From Candidatus Poribacteria bacterium (GTDB lineage Bacteria > Poribacteria > WGA-4E > WGA-3G), in NCBI GenBank assembly GCA_009839745.1, contig VXPE01000033.1, positions 1 to 32,833 of the forward strand: a DNA stretch of 32,833 nucleotides, written 5' to 3'. Made by a program: the position numbers and the translations under genes. Positions 22,924-30,490 of this stretch are shown in pieces. The first letter of the stretch is position 1, and each line of letters begins with the position of its first letter. The notes beneath the pieces were generated by a model, which was not told the DNA's origin, made no database searches, and worked only from the letters and a program-made list of their open reading frames with translations.

Positions 22924-23901
22924 CTACTGGGGAAAGTTTGGCTGAAGCACACCATAAGGCAATTGCTCTCCCTTTAAACCGGCAAGTAAATTCTCCATCG
23001 CCATTGTCATCATCTTCATCCGAGTCTGGATAGTGGCACTCCCAAGATGTGGGGCAATGATAACATTGTCCAAGTCGAGAAGCGGATGGTCGGTCTCAAT
23101 TGGTTCCGGCTCGGTTACATCGACGGCAGCCCCTGCGATCTGTCCCTGCTTGAGTGCCTCATATAAAGCGTAGTGATCAACGACAGGGCCTCTCGCGATA
23201 TTAACCAAAATAGCTGTCTTTTTCATTAAAGCGAGTTCAGCTTCGCCGATAAGGTGTGTTGTTTCCTCGGTCAACGGGACGTGAAGTGTCACGAAGTCAG
23301 AGGCTTCTAATAGATTTTCAAGTGTCACGTATTCTACGCCGAGTTCCTGTTCCCAGTCTGGGCGGCGTTCACGTTTGTAGTAGAGGACACGCATGTCAAA
23401 AGCTCTGGCACGTTTGGCAACGGCATGCCCGATTCGTCCCATTCCGACAATCCCTAAAGTAGAATGATGTACATCGGTTCCCCAGAGGATGTTTGGGTCA
23501 TAGTAATGCCACTGCTTATCAACTTGGACGTGGTTATGAGCAGGAACAATATTCCGAGCGGCAGCGAGCAGGAGTGCCATGGTCATATCGGCGGTGGTAT
23601 CACTGAGAACCCCTGGTGTATGTCCAACCGCGATCCCTCGTTCTCTACACGCTTCAACATGGACGTGGTCATACCCGACTCCGACGACAGAGATAGATTT
23701 GAGATTCGGTGCTGTCGCAATCATTTCTGGAGAGACAGGCTCATGCCCATACGTCATCAATCCATCAAGTGGCGGAATTCTTTCAGCGATGGGCGGCAAA
23801 ATGGCACTCGTGTGCCACATATCGACCTCGCATTCTTCTGCGATCTTCGTGAGTATCTCTTCCCGAACAGGACGCGTAATAAAGACTTTAAATTTTGACA
23901 A
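22924..23901 (-). CDS. 2-hydroxyacid dehydrogenase (glyoxylate/hydroxypyruvate reductase type)
   Basis: A 325-residue NAD(P)-dependent D-2-hydroxyacid dehydrogenase. The nucleotide-binding motif is GIVGMGRIGHAVAKRA (residues 150-165), and the catalytic Arg, Glu and His are in LVNIARGPVVDH, VTEPEPIETDHPLL and IAPHLGSAT. Other family blocks are SVVGVGYDHVHVEACRERGI, TPGVLSDTTADMTMALLLAA and LHVPLTEETTHLIGE. It should reduce glyoxylate or hydroxypyruvate with NAD(P)H, in C2 or serine metabolism; the Arg-rich loop YYKRERRPDWEQ after the Rossmann second strand hints at NADPH use. The start is TTG at 23901 with AGGAGG 6 nt upstream. Downstream of der across repeat B. Confidence 0.9.
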   Translation of the reverse strand: MSKFKVFITRPVREEILTKIAEECEVDMWHTSAILPPIAERIPPLDGLMTYGHEPVSPEMIATAPNLKSISVVGVGYDHVHVEACRERGIAVGHTPGVLSDTTADMTMALLLAAARNIVPAHNHVQVDKQWHYYDPNILWGTDVHHSTLGIVGMGRIGHAVAKRARAFDMRVLYYKRERRPDWEQELGVEYVTLENLLEASDFVTLHVPLTEETTHLIGEAELALMKKTAILVNIARGPVVDHYALYEALKQGQIAGAAVDVTEPEPIETDHPLLDLDNVIIAPHLGSATIQTRMKMMTMAMENLLAGLKGEQLPYGVLQPNFPQ

Positions 23902-23916
23902 AGCATTCCTCCTTTT

Positions 23917-24032
23917 ATAGTTTTCAGTACGCCTGCTGCGCAGGCTTTCAGTCGTCAGTCGTCAGTTAAGAGGTTTTCGTTTAAGAGCAGCCTCTTGTAA
24001 CTGATAATTGTTAACTATTAACTGATAACTAT
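23917..24032. repeat. Repeat family B (inverted-repeat element)
   Basis: ATAGTTTTCAGT (23917-23928) and ACTGATAACTAT (24021-24032) are inverted copies with one mismatch. Inside are a GCCTGC-tgc-GCAGGC hairpin (23931-23945), tandem GTCAGTC units and complementary TTAAGAGG / GCCTCTTGTAA segments. A similar element precedes the AI-2E gene (28012-28099), and a related one lies inside der. Confidence 0.6.
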
Positions 24033-25478
24033 TCATGATCTGCGATAAAAAATCCGTATCGGTGTGCCGTAAAATCCGAATTCCTCCCGAAGACTGTTGA
24101 TAAGGTAGGCTTGATATGGCTGCTGGACGCGATGGACATTCCGTCCGAAGATTAAAAAAGTGGGCGGTTTGGTTCCTACCTGCGTGATATATTTGAGTGC
24201 GGGTCGGACCCCTTTAACCCGCGGCGGTGGATGTGCATTTCGCCACTCTAAAAGCAATTCGTTGAGTGCGGGTGTAGGGATGTGTGTACAATACTCACGG
24301 TAGACCTCAAGTGCAGTCGTTAATACTTGGGTAACACGTTGTCCAGTGAGTGCCGAAATAAAGACGCGTGGCACATAACTGAGTTGCGGAAGTTGAACAT
24401 CTATGGCATCCATAAACGCTGGATGTGTTGTGTCATCTTTATCAATCAGGTCCCACTTGTTCATGACTAAAACGGAGGCCTTCCCTTGTCGTTCGATGAA
24501 ATTAGCGATAGTCTTATCCTGTTGTGCGACTTCTTGGGTTACATCGAGCACAAGAACAGCGATGTCGCTCTGGCGAATGCTGTGTATGGCACGTTGGACG
24601 GTTGCGGATTCAAGTTCATCCTTGATAGTGGATTTACGCCGCATTCCCGCTGTATCAACCACCTCAAACGGGATATTGTCGTGAACGAGTCGGATATTCA
24701 CAGCATCGCGCGTGGTGCCGGGTCGGTCATCAACAATCATCCGCTCCTCCCCTAACAAGCTATTGATAAACGAGGACTTCCCGACATTCGGTCTACCCAC
24801 AATGGCGATTTTCATTGTGGCAGGCGCGTCATGGACGATTTCGTCGGCCTCAGGAAGGGCTTCAACGATGTGGTCGAGGAGTTCCCGAATCCCATCGTTT
24901 TGGACACATGATGTCCACATCGGCTCTGACAATCCGAGTGCGTAAAATTCGGCGGCTTCATTGTGAAATCGGTCGCTATCTACCTTATTGACCACGAGGG
25001 AGATAGGTTTATCAGCGGCTCTGAGTTTATCAACGATAACCCTGTCATGGGGCATGATACCGGTCCGTGCGTCAACGACGAAAAGGACAAGGCTCGCTTC
25101 AGCTAAGGCAGTATCCACCTGCGCTTGAACATTATCGATGAGTCGGTCATCAGGATCAATATCCAAACCGCCGGTGTCAACGATGGTAAAAGCGCGGTCT
25201 ACCCATTGCACATCAGCGTAGTTTCTGTCGCGCGTCACACCGGGAGTGTCATGAACGACAGCGTATCTACGTGAGGAACGATTTTCAGTTCCCTGTTTTC
25301 GGTCATCCGTTAAAGAGGCCTCTGGTTCAACAGGCTCATTTTTTAACCGAGAATCGACACCCACTGTTTGAGAACCTCTCTGCTGCCGACGGCTATTTGC
25401 AGTGATTCGATTGAAAAGCGATGATTTCCCGACGTTCGGTCTGCCGACGATCGCTACAATGGGGCGTACGGTTTCCAT
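24033..25478 (-). CDS. der: GTPase Der (EngA), ribosome assembly, with in-frame insertion
   Basis: A 481-residue double-GTPase that acts in 50S subunit maturation; family members are about 440 long. Domain 1 has G1 GRPNVGKSSLF (12-22), G3 DTGG (101-104) and NKVD; domain 2 has GRPNVGKSSF, DTAGMRRK and NKWD; the KH-like C-terminal domain ends at GTPIRIFYR. In domain 1 the loop between G1 and the conserved AVVHDTPGVTRDRNY is enlarged by about 40 residues (about 31-71, QQRGSQTVGVDSRLKNEPVE to SLTDDRKQGTENRSS), and the DNA there is a palindromic repeat (25279-25356). The insertion falls in the switch I region. The ATG at 25478 is preceded by AAGGAA at a 10-nt spacing, supplied by repeat A. Confidence 0.93.
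   Translation of the reverse strand: METVRPIVAIVGRPNVGKSSLFNRITANSRRQQRGSQTVGVDSRLKNEPVEPEASLTDDRKQGTENRSSRRYAVVHDTPGVTRDRNYADVQWVDRAFTIVDTGGLDIDPDDRLIDNVQAQVDTALAEASLVLFVVDARTGIMPHDRVIVDKLRAADKPISLVVNKVDSDRFHNEAAEFYALGLSEPMWTSCVQNDGIRELLDHIVEALPEADEIVHDAPATMKIAIVGRPNVGKSSFINSLLGEERMIVDDRPGTTRDAVNIRLVHDNIPFEVVDTAGMRRKSTIKDELESATVQRAIHSIRQSDIAVLVLDVTQEVAQQDKTIANFIERQGKASVLVMNKWDLIDKDDTTHPAFMDAIDVQLPQLSYVPRVFISALTGQRVTQVLTTALEVYREYCTHIPTPALNELLLEWRNAHPPPRVKGVRPALKYITQVGTKPPTFLIFGRNVHRVQQPYQAYLINSLREEFGFYGTPIRIFYRRS
25279..25356. repeat. Palindromic repeat inside der
   Basis: CGATTTTCAGTT (25279-25290) and AACCGAGAATCG (25345-25356) are inverted copies with two mismatches, around a central palindrome AGAGGCCTCT (25314-25323). 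The layout (TTTTCAGT end, GTTAA-AGAGG, CCTCTGGTT) resembles repeat B at 23917-24032. It is translated in frame and encodes most of the extra residues of Der. Confidence 0.55.
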
Positions 25479-25480
25479 GT

Positions 25481-25672
25481 TTTTAATTTTCCTTGCGGTT
25501 CGGTGAGGTACGTTTCAAGCTTAGCGTGCCTTTCCGTATACCCGTCCTCCACTACGTTACGGACTATGCGATCTTAGACAACACAAAATGTTTAACGTTC
25601 CTTGCGGTTCGGTGAGGTACGTTTCAAGCTTAGCGTGCCTTTCCGTATATCCCACCCTCACTCTGTTACGGA
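25481..25672. repeat. Two direct copies of repeat A between der and the AI-2E gene
   Basis: The 50-bp block starting CCTTGCGGTTCGGTGAGG is identical at 25491-25540 and 25600-25649, 109 bp apart, each followed by a related CTCC/CTCA-TTACGG segment. The first copy supplies AAGGAA for der. The second runs into the 3' end of the AI-2E gene, whose stop (25666-25668) falls in the TTACGG segment. Confidence 0.85.
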
Positions 25673-28002
25673 TTTTCCGTAGTATCGTCGGCTGCGTTAA
25701 CTTCCAAGCGTCCATTTGTCGCTACAGATTGAGAAACGGCAATAACCGATTTTACCACAACAATGATAGGAATTGCAAGCAATACACCCCAAAATCCGAG
25801 TACAGCGGCCCCAACAATCACAGCGAACATAATAAGCAGGGGATCTACATCAACGGCGGTGCTCATGATTTTAGGTGAAATTAATGAGTTGTCAAGCGTC
25901 TGAATGCCAAGGATAGCAGCTAACAGAAAAGCACTGCGAATGAGGAAATCAATCATGCCGAAATCCCCAGCCGCCAGCCCCATTAGCATCGCTATGTATG
26001 CGAAACCGCCACCGATAAAGGGTCCAAAGGTCGGTATAGCATTACAGATCCCGGCGATTACACCAATAACCAATGCGAACGGCACACCGATAATGCTGTA
26101 CGCAATACAGGAAACGATCGACACAATTGCGATGACTGTGACTAATCCTTTTAGGAACTGCTGTAAATTTCTATCAATTTCGCGCAGATAGGTCTTGGCA
26201 GTTTCGCGATGGAGCTCAGGGACCAGCGTGATGAAACTGCGGAAATAATTGTCAAACGACTGGTTTGCATAGACAAACACAATGAATGCGAGTGATACTG
26301 TGGCTAAAAACCCACCAAATCCAAAGGCGATTGAACCCGCGAACTGAAATCCCTCTCTGATAGCCTCCCCCCCTGTCTGGGCAATCATTGGTATTCTCTC
26401 AGTCAAATATGCTTTCGCTTGCTGGACAATTGGTTCGTCCCGATACGTATAACTCAGTCCTTCCTTATATGTCGCAAAGGGTCGCCATCCGGCAGTAGTC
26501 GTCGCCCGGTGAAGGATAGCAGTTTCAGTACCGATGTATACACCAGAAGGTGCCGATGCTAACAACGAGACTGCAGCGGTCCCTTCCGTTTTACGCCATG
26601 TGCCAAAACGATGCCACTCATAGAGACCATCAGGCGTGCCAGCGTAAAGTTCAATTTTTCTAATTTTCCCTGCGGTTCGGTGAGGTGTGTTGGGATCTTC
26701 ACGCGTCTCTGCGTCGAGTCGCCTTCCACTACCTTTCAGGCTTGTGCTTTGGATCTCGGATCCCGATTTTACTGGAAAGGGTACGTCACTTGCAAGCGCA
26801 TAAACGGGATGTGCTATAGAAGGAAGCGGATTCCACTCAAGAGAGGAATCCTCCAGATACCAATGCACGGTTGTAGCCTTAGGCGTTATAGAAGGAGATA
26901 GCGAACTGACGCGTGCTCCTACAGGCATGGCCTCACTTATCGTTGTACTGGCGACATAAATTGTCCTATCACCATTCGTATCCACAAGTGAGACGATACT
27001 GACGATGGACCTATCACCATAAGTGTTAGGGGCAACCTCACGCCATGTTTGTCCCAAATCCTTAGTGCTGTAAAGTCCTTTTTGTGTCCCAACGTAAATC
27101 TGGGTATTATCCCAATTCGGCACACTGATAGTTTGAATGGAGAGGGTATCGAAAGGGGTTCCTTGCACCTTGTGCCATATTCTTGGGTTCTGGATGCGTG
27201 TTACGTTATCGTCAATCGCCTCAGTGCTATCGACGGGCAATGCTTTGTAATACCGATATAACCCACTCTGCGTACCGGCATAGATAACGTTTCCAACTGC
27301 TGCGAGTGCTTGTATCGATTTACCAAGGAGTCTATCATTCGTAATCCCAATACGGTCGAGCTCCCTTTCTGCTCCCTGTCGAATTTCATAGACACCGTGA
27401 TTCGTCCCGAGATAGAACGTCTCTGTTGGGGTCGCCTGCTCGTCTGTTGCTGCTACATCGCCTTCGTTAACACTAATAGCGACCGCTTCAAATGTTTCAC
27501 CGACGACATAAGGTAGGATCGTCTCGTAATAAAACTTCAGTAACCCACTTCCCATTTGGGTTGCTTGTTTGCTCACCTGTTTTCCGGTATAGAACAGCAG
27601 TGCACCGCAGACGCACACAATCAGCACTGTCGCGATCCCACGTTGGTATTGTGCTTTGAAGGGGAGAGCATTCCAGAGAAACCTAAAGATATAAGCGAAG
27701 CCAAATCCTAAAATGAAAGGGGTTAGCACGCCCAACAAACGGATAAAAATCCATACGGCTATCATCAGTATCTCAAGAATGACGATGCTTTTTAGGTCGA
27801 TCCAACGGTAAACGCGGACAAGCAGTACAATCAGCAGTATCGGCACGATTGGATGCAGCAAGAGTATTCGGCTGCTGTTGGCGCTGCCTTTGTAATAGGC
27901 AAAGGCTATCCATCCGGCAGCGAGCACGACGCTGATAATTGAGAGAATCGTTGTGACGCTGAGTACTGGCGGCTGTGGATTCGGCTCATTTTGCGTATTC
28001 AT
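25666..28002 (-). CDS. AI-2E-type transporter with a beta-propeller inserted in its external loop
   Basis: A 778-residue protein; AI-2E (PF01594; TqsA/PerM) proteins are usually about 350. Residues 1-160 hold the first helices, including LGVLTPFILGFGFAYIFRFL, and residues 540-755 hold the rest with the family blocks LKGLVTVIAIVSIVSCIAYS, GVPFALVIGVIAGICNAIPT, FGPFIGGG and ISPKIMSTAVDVDPLLIMFA. Between them, about 190-515 is a repeat region: FYLGTNHGVYEI, VIYAGTQSGLYRY, QIYVGTQKGLYSTKDLGQTW (an Asp-box), ELYAGTPDGLYEW and GVYIGTETAILHR. This is a sialidase/Ycf48-type propeller lying where these proteins have their extracytoplasmic loop. The carrier would export a small molecule or Na+; the propeller may sense or bind a ligand. 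Residues 422-448 come from a repeat A copy. The gene runs with no apparent error. Confidence 0.85.
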   Translation of the reverse strand: MNTQNEPNPQPPVLSVTTILSIISVVLAAGWIAFAYYKGSANSSRILLLHPIVPILLIVLLVRVYRWIDLKSIVILEILMIAVWIFIRLLGVLTPFILGFGFAYIFRFLWNALPFKAQYQRGIATVLIVCVCGALLFYTGKQVSKQATQMGSGLLKFYYETILPYVVGETFEAVAISVNEGDVAATDEQATPTETFYLGTNHGVYEIRQGAERELDRIGITNDRLLGKSIQALAAVGNVIYAGTQSGLYRYYKALPVDSTEAIDDNVTRIQNPRIWHKVQGTPFDTLSIQTISVPNWDNTQIYVGTQKGLYSTKDLGQTWREVAPNTYGDRSIVSIVSLVDTNGDRTIYVASTTISEAMPVGARVSSLSPSITPKATTVHWYLEDSSLEWNPLPSIAHPVYALASDVPFPVKSGSEIQSTSLKGSGRRLDAETREDPNTPHRTAGKIRKIELYAGTPDGLYEWHRFGTWRKTEGTAAVSLLASAPSGVYIGTETAILHRATTTAGWRPFATYKEGLSYTYRDEPIVQQAKAYLTERIPMIAQTGGEAIREGFQFAGSIAFGFGGFLATVSLAFIVFVYANQSFDNYFRSFITLVPELHRETAKTYLREIDRNLQQFLKGLVTVIAIVSIVSCIAYSIIGVPFALVIGVIAGICNAIPTFGPFIGGGFAYIAMLMGLAAGDFGMIDFLIRSAFLLAAILGIQTLDNSLISPKIMSTAVDVDPLLIMFAVIVGAAVLGFWGVLLAIPIIVVVKSVIAVSQSVATNGRLEVNAADDTTENP
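26648..26760. repeat. Repeat A copy inside the AI-2E/propeller coding sequence
   Basis: TTTTCTAATTTTCCCTGCGG and TTCGGTGAGGTGTGTT, then CACGCGTCTCTGCGT and an AGGCTTGTGCTTTGG end, follow the same order as the copies at 32540-32640. One base of the core differs (CCCTGCGG). On the minus strand it encodes GSGRRLDAETREDPNTPHRT then AGKIRKI in frame between two propeller blades. Confidence 0.7.
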
Positions 28003-28011
28003 ACTTTGATA

Positions 28012-28099
28012 GTTGTCAGTTGTCAGTCATCCATCGTCCGACAGTTAGAGTTCTGGCGAGGACGTTTGGTATTGACGCGGGTAACTGGTAACTGACAAC
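28012..28099. repeat. Repeat B-like inverted repeat before the AI-2E gene
   Basis: GTTGTCAGTT (28012-28021) and AACTGACAAC (28090-28099) are perfect 10-bp inverted repeats, with more GTCAGTC and TAACTGGTAAC units inside the ends. It occupies most of the gap between the symporter's end and the AI-2E start. Confidence 0.65.
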
Positions 28100-28131
28100 C
28101 ATTCCTCTGATAGTGCTTAACGATTCGGCAT

Positions 28132-29715
28132 TTACGCGGTTGCGGGGGCATCCGTTGAATCTCTGGATTCATACGTTTCAATCACGCCTGCCCCGATGCT
28201 GTCCCCCCAAACGTTAATTGTGGTTCGGAAGCGATCCAGCAGCCAATCAATAGAGAGAATAAGCGTTATTCCTTCAACGGGGAGGTCTACGGCTCTGAGC
28301 ACAATAACCATTGTGACGAGACCTGCCTCTGGAATCCCTGCTGCGCCGATTGCTGCCAAAGTCGCTGTAAGGACAACAACAATTTGTTGCGCTGGATCCA
28401 TGTTTATCGCATAGACCTGTGCGATGAACATGACAGCGACTGCCTCATAAAGTGCAGTGCCGTCCATATTAATGGTGGCGCCTAAGGGGAGGACGAAACT
28501 GGCGGTCCGGCTGGAAACCCCATTCTGATTCTCGACCCCTTCCATGGTTAGTGGCAGGGTTGCACTTGAACTCGCTGTTGAAAAGGCATTCAATAAAGCG
28601 GTCGCCATGCCCTTGAAGTAATTGACGGGGTTCCGACGTCCGAGGAATAACAGCAGTAGGGGTAAAACGACAACAGCGTGTAAACCGAGCCCTAACAATA
28701 CTGTGGCACTATATTTTCCGACTGCAACGAGTTCGGGCCAGAAACCTGCGAACCCCTTTGCTTCACCGATTCTGCCCGCGATTAAGCCGAAGATGCCGAC
28801 CGGTGCGACATACATTATCCAGTGAACGAGCTTCATCACGGCTTCGTTTAATCCGGCAATCACGGAGACAACGGGTTTGCCAATATCACCAAGCATAGAT
28901 AAGGCAGCCCCGATGAGGAGTGAGAAAAAGATTAAGGGCAGAATGTCGGTGTGCACCATCGCTTTGAAGACGTTTGAGGGGATCATCCCCTCTTTGCCGG
29001 TATCTTCGTTACCGAGAAACACCTCTTTGATGGTGTTGCCCATCGTCCGCTCAGTTTTGTCGGACATCCTTGTGGCGATCGGTAAACTGATGTCGATGCC
29101 TTTACCGGTAGCGTTAGGTTCTATCCTGACGAGCCGCCCCTCAGAGAATAACAAACGTTCCCCATCGTCGGTGGTGACATAACGGGCATCCTTGAAGGGT
29201 TGCCACGATTTTACTGTGACGGTCGTTCCCGAAATTGATTCGACTTCACCCCGGATGTCTTGGTCGATGAGGGTAATGACATATTTATTGTTATAGGTCC
29301 GATTGAATTCCCCGCTCAGCTCAGCAGTGAGCATCTCAGGACCAGAGAGCGTGTAACTTAGCTCGGGACGTTCTTCGCCTTGCGAGAGTCCTTTCCCCGG
29401 CAAAATGATGTTGACGAGAATTATTCCAATGAGAACAGAAATAGCGGTTGTCGCCATGTAGTAGAGGACAGTCCGTCCGCCGATGGAACCGATGTTGCGG
29501 ATATCGCCTAAATTCGTTATCCCGACTATCATGGACAAGACGACGAGGGGCACGACTATCATTTTGAGTAAGTTTAAGAATATCTCACCGAGTATTGTTG
29601 TGTGGACTGCAAAGCCTGGTGCGAACCCACCGATGATTGCTCCCGCGATAATCGCAATGATAATCCCGTAAAGCAGGCCGAGGCTGACCTTTGGTTTCTT
29701 TTCGTTTTCGTTCAT
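28132..29715 (-). CDS. Dicarboxylate/amino acid:cation symporter (DAACS) with enlarged loop
   Basis: A 527-residue transporter of the glutamate/C4-dicarboxylate symporter family, which imports acidic amino acids or dicarboxylates with Na+ or H+. Members are usually about 420. Key blocks: LNLLKMIVVPLVVLSMIVGI, the serine-rich hairpin STASSSATLPLTME, GATINMDGTALYEAV (the NMDGT cation motif) and AIGAAGIPEAGLVTMVIVL (HP2), then DRFRTTINVWGDS with the substrate-binding Arg and Asn/Asp. The extra residues, about 110-245, sit after the third helix and before IPSNVFKAM, and contain a beta-rich segment (VITLIDQDIRGEVESISGTT then SWQPFKDARYVTTDDGERLL), probably an extracytoplasmic domain. The ATG is 10 nt after the Uma2 stop, with TAAGGAG straddling that stop, so the two genes are co-transcribed. 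Confidence 0.9.
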   Translation of the reverse strand: MNENEKKPKVSLGLLYGIIIAIIAGAIIGGFAPGFAVHTTILGEIFLNLLKMIVVPLVVLSMIVGITNLGDIRNIGSIGGRTVLYYMATTAISVLIGIILVNIILPGKGLSQGEERPELSYTLSGPEMLTAELSGEFNRTYNNKYVITLIDQDIRGEVESISGTTVTVKSWQPFKDARYVTTDDGERLLFSEGRLVRIEPNATGKGIDISLPIATRMSDKTERTMGNTIKEVFLGNEDTGKEGMIPSNVFKAMVHTDILPLIFFSLLIGAALSMLGDIGKPVVSVIAGLNEAVMKLVHWIMYVAPVGIFGLIAGRIGEAKGFAGFWPELVAVGKYSATVLLGLGLHAVVVLPLLLLFLGRRNPVNYFKGMATALLNAFSTASSSATLPLTMEGVENQNGVSSRTASFVLPLGATINMDGTALYEAVAVMFIAQVYAINMDPAQQIVVVLTATLAAIGAAGIPEAGLVTMVIVLRAVDLPVEGITLILSIDWLLDRFRTTINVWGDSIGAGVIETYESRDSTDAPATA

Positions 29716-29725
29716 AGTTTTCTCC

Positions 29726-30442
29726 TTATTCGGATTGTTCGGAAGTTTGTAGTCGTTTCAGGGCTGCACGTGCTGCAGCGAGTTCGACCTCAAGAGTTTG
29801 ACGTGCGATAGATTCTTGTGCTGCGCGAGTTTCGGCTGCGTCAGCGCGGGTCTCCGCCGCATCTACGCGTTCTGGAGACGGGAGCAACCACTCGGATGTA
29901 ACGGGGTTATACAGCCTCAGTAATCCCTCATACTCGCCTAACTCTAAACCTAACACCCCAGAAGAGAGCCGTTCATCTATAAAGGGTATTTCTTGATAGA
30001 CTTCACCCACCAGCCGAAAACCGATAAAAAACGGATCACTCTCATGATATGGATCGTAAATGTAATACTCCTTGACGCGAAGAATCGTGGCGTAAATCTC
30101 CTTTTTTGTTGTCAGGTCGTTTTCAATCGTGCTCGGACTCGCAACCTCTAACACAAAATCAAGCGTCGACGGGTGTTCCCAGGTTTTATAGGTTCGGATA
30201 TCTTTTTCAGAGACACCCTGAACCATGAACACGTCCGGGGAGATACTCTTCCGGGGATTCCCTTCTTCGTAATACAGGAACATGTTGCCTGCAATAAACA
30301 CATCTGGGACCCCCCGGAAATGGGTTCGGAGGGTATCCATACAATCTATCATCACCTGTTGATGTTTCGGCGTTTCTGCCATCGGCTCACCGTCTGATTC
30401 GGGATAGACGAGTGTCGGGGCAGTCCCTATTATTTTCGCCAT
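29726..30442 (-). CDS. Uma2 family (DUF820) PD-(D/E)XK nuclease-like protein with coiled-coil tail
   Basis: A 238-residue protein. The Uma2 core spans about 20-165: ETPKHQQVMIDCMDTL, SISPDVFMVQG (the PD of the nuclease motif), TLDFVLEVASPST (the E-x-x-S strand) and KKEIYATILRVKEYYIYDPY. The C-terminus (about 195-235) is a predicted coiled coil with the seven-residue repeat AAETRAD/AAETRAA at the start. Uma2 proteins are abundant in cyanobacteria and some uncultured phyla; their nuclease function is inferred from the fold and their cellular role is not known. AAGGAG lies 8 nt before the ATG. It is followed directly by the symporter gene, an unexplained pairing. The gap to the aspS end is 48 nt. 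Confidence 0.85.
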   Translation of the reverse strand: MAKIIGTAPTLVYPESDGEPMAETPKHQQVMIDCMDTLRTHFRGVPDVFIAGNMFLYYEEGNPRKSISPDVFMVQGVSEKDIRTYKTWEHPSTLDFVLEVASPSTIENDLTTKKEIYATILRVKEYYIYDPYHESDPFFIGFRLVGEVYQEIPFIDERLSSGVLGLELGEYEGLLRLYNPVTSEWLLPSPERVDAAETRADAAETRAAQESIARQTLEVELAAARAALKRLQTSEQSE

Positions 30443-30490
30443 CGTGCTATCTCCTTATGAACTGCCAGTTCGTTGGCTCTGTAAATTATG

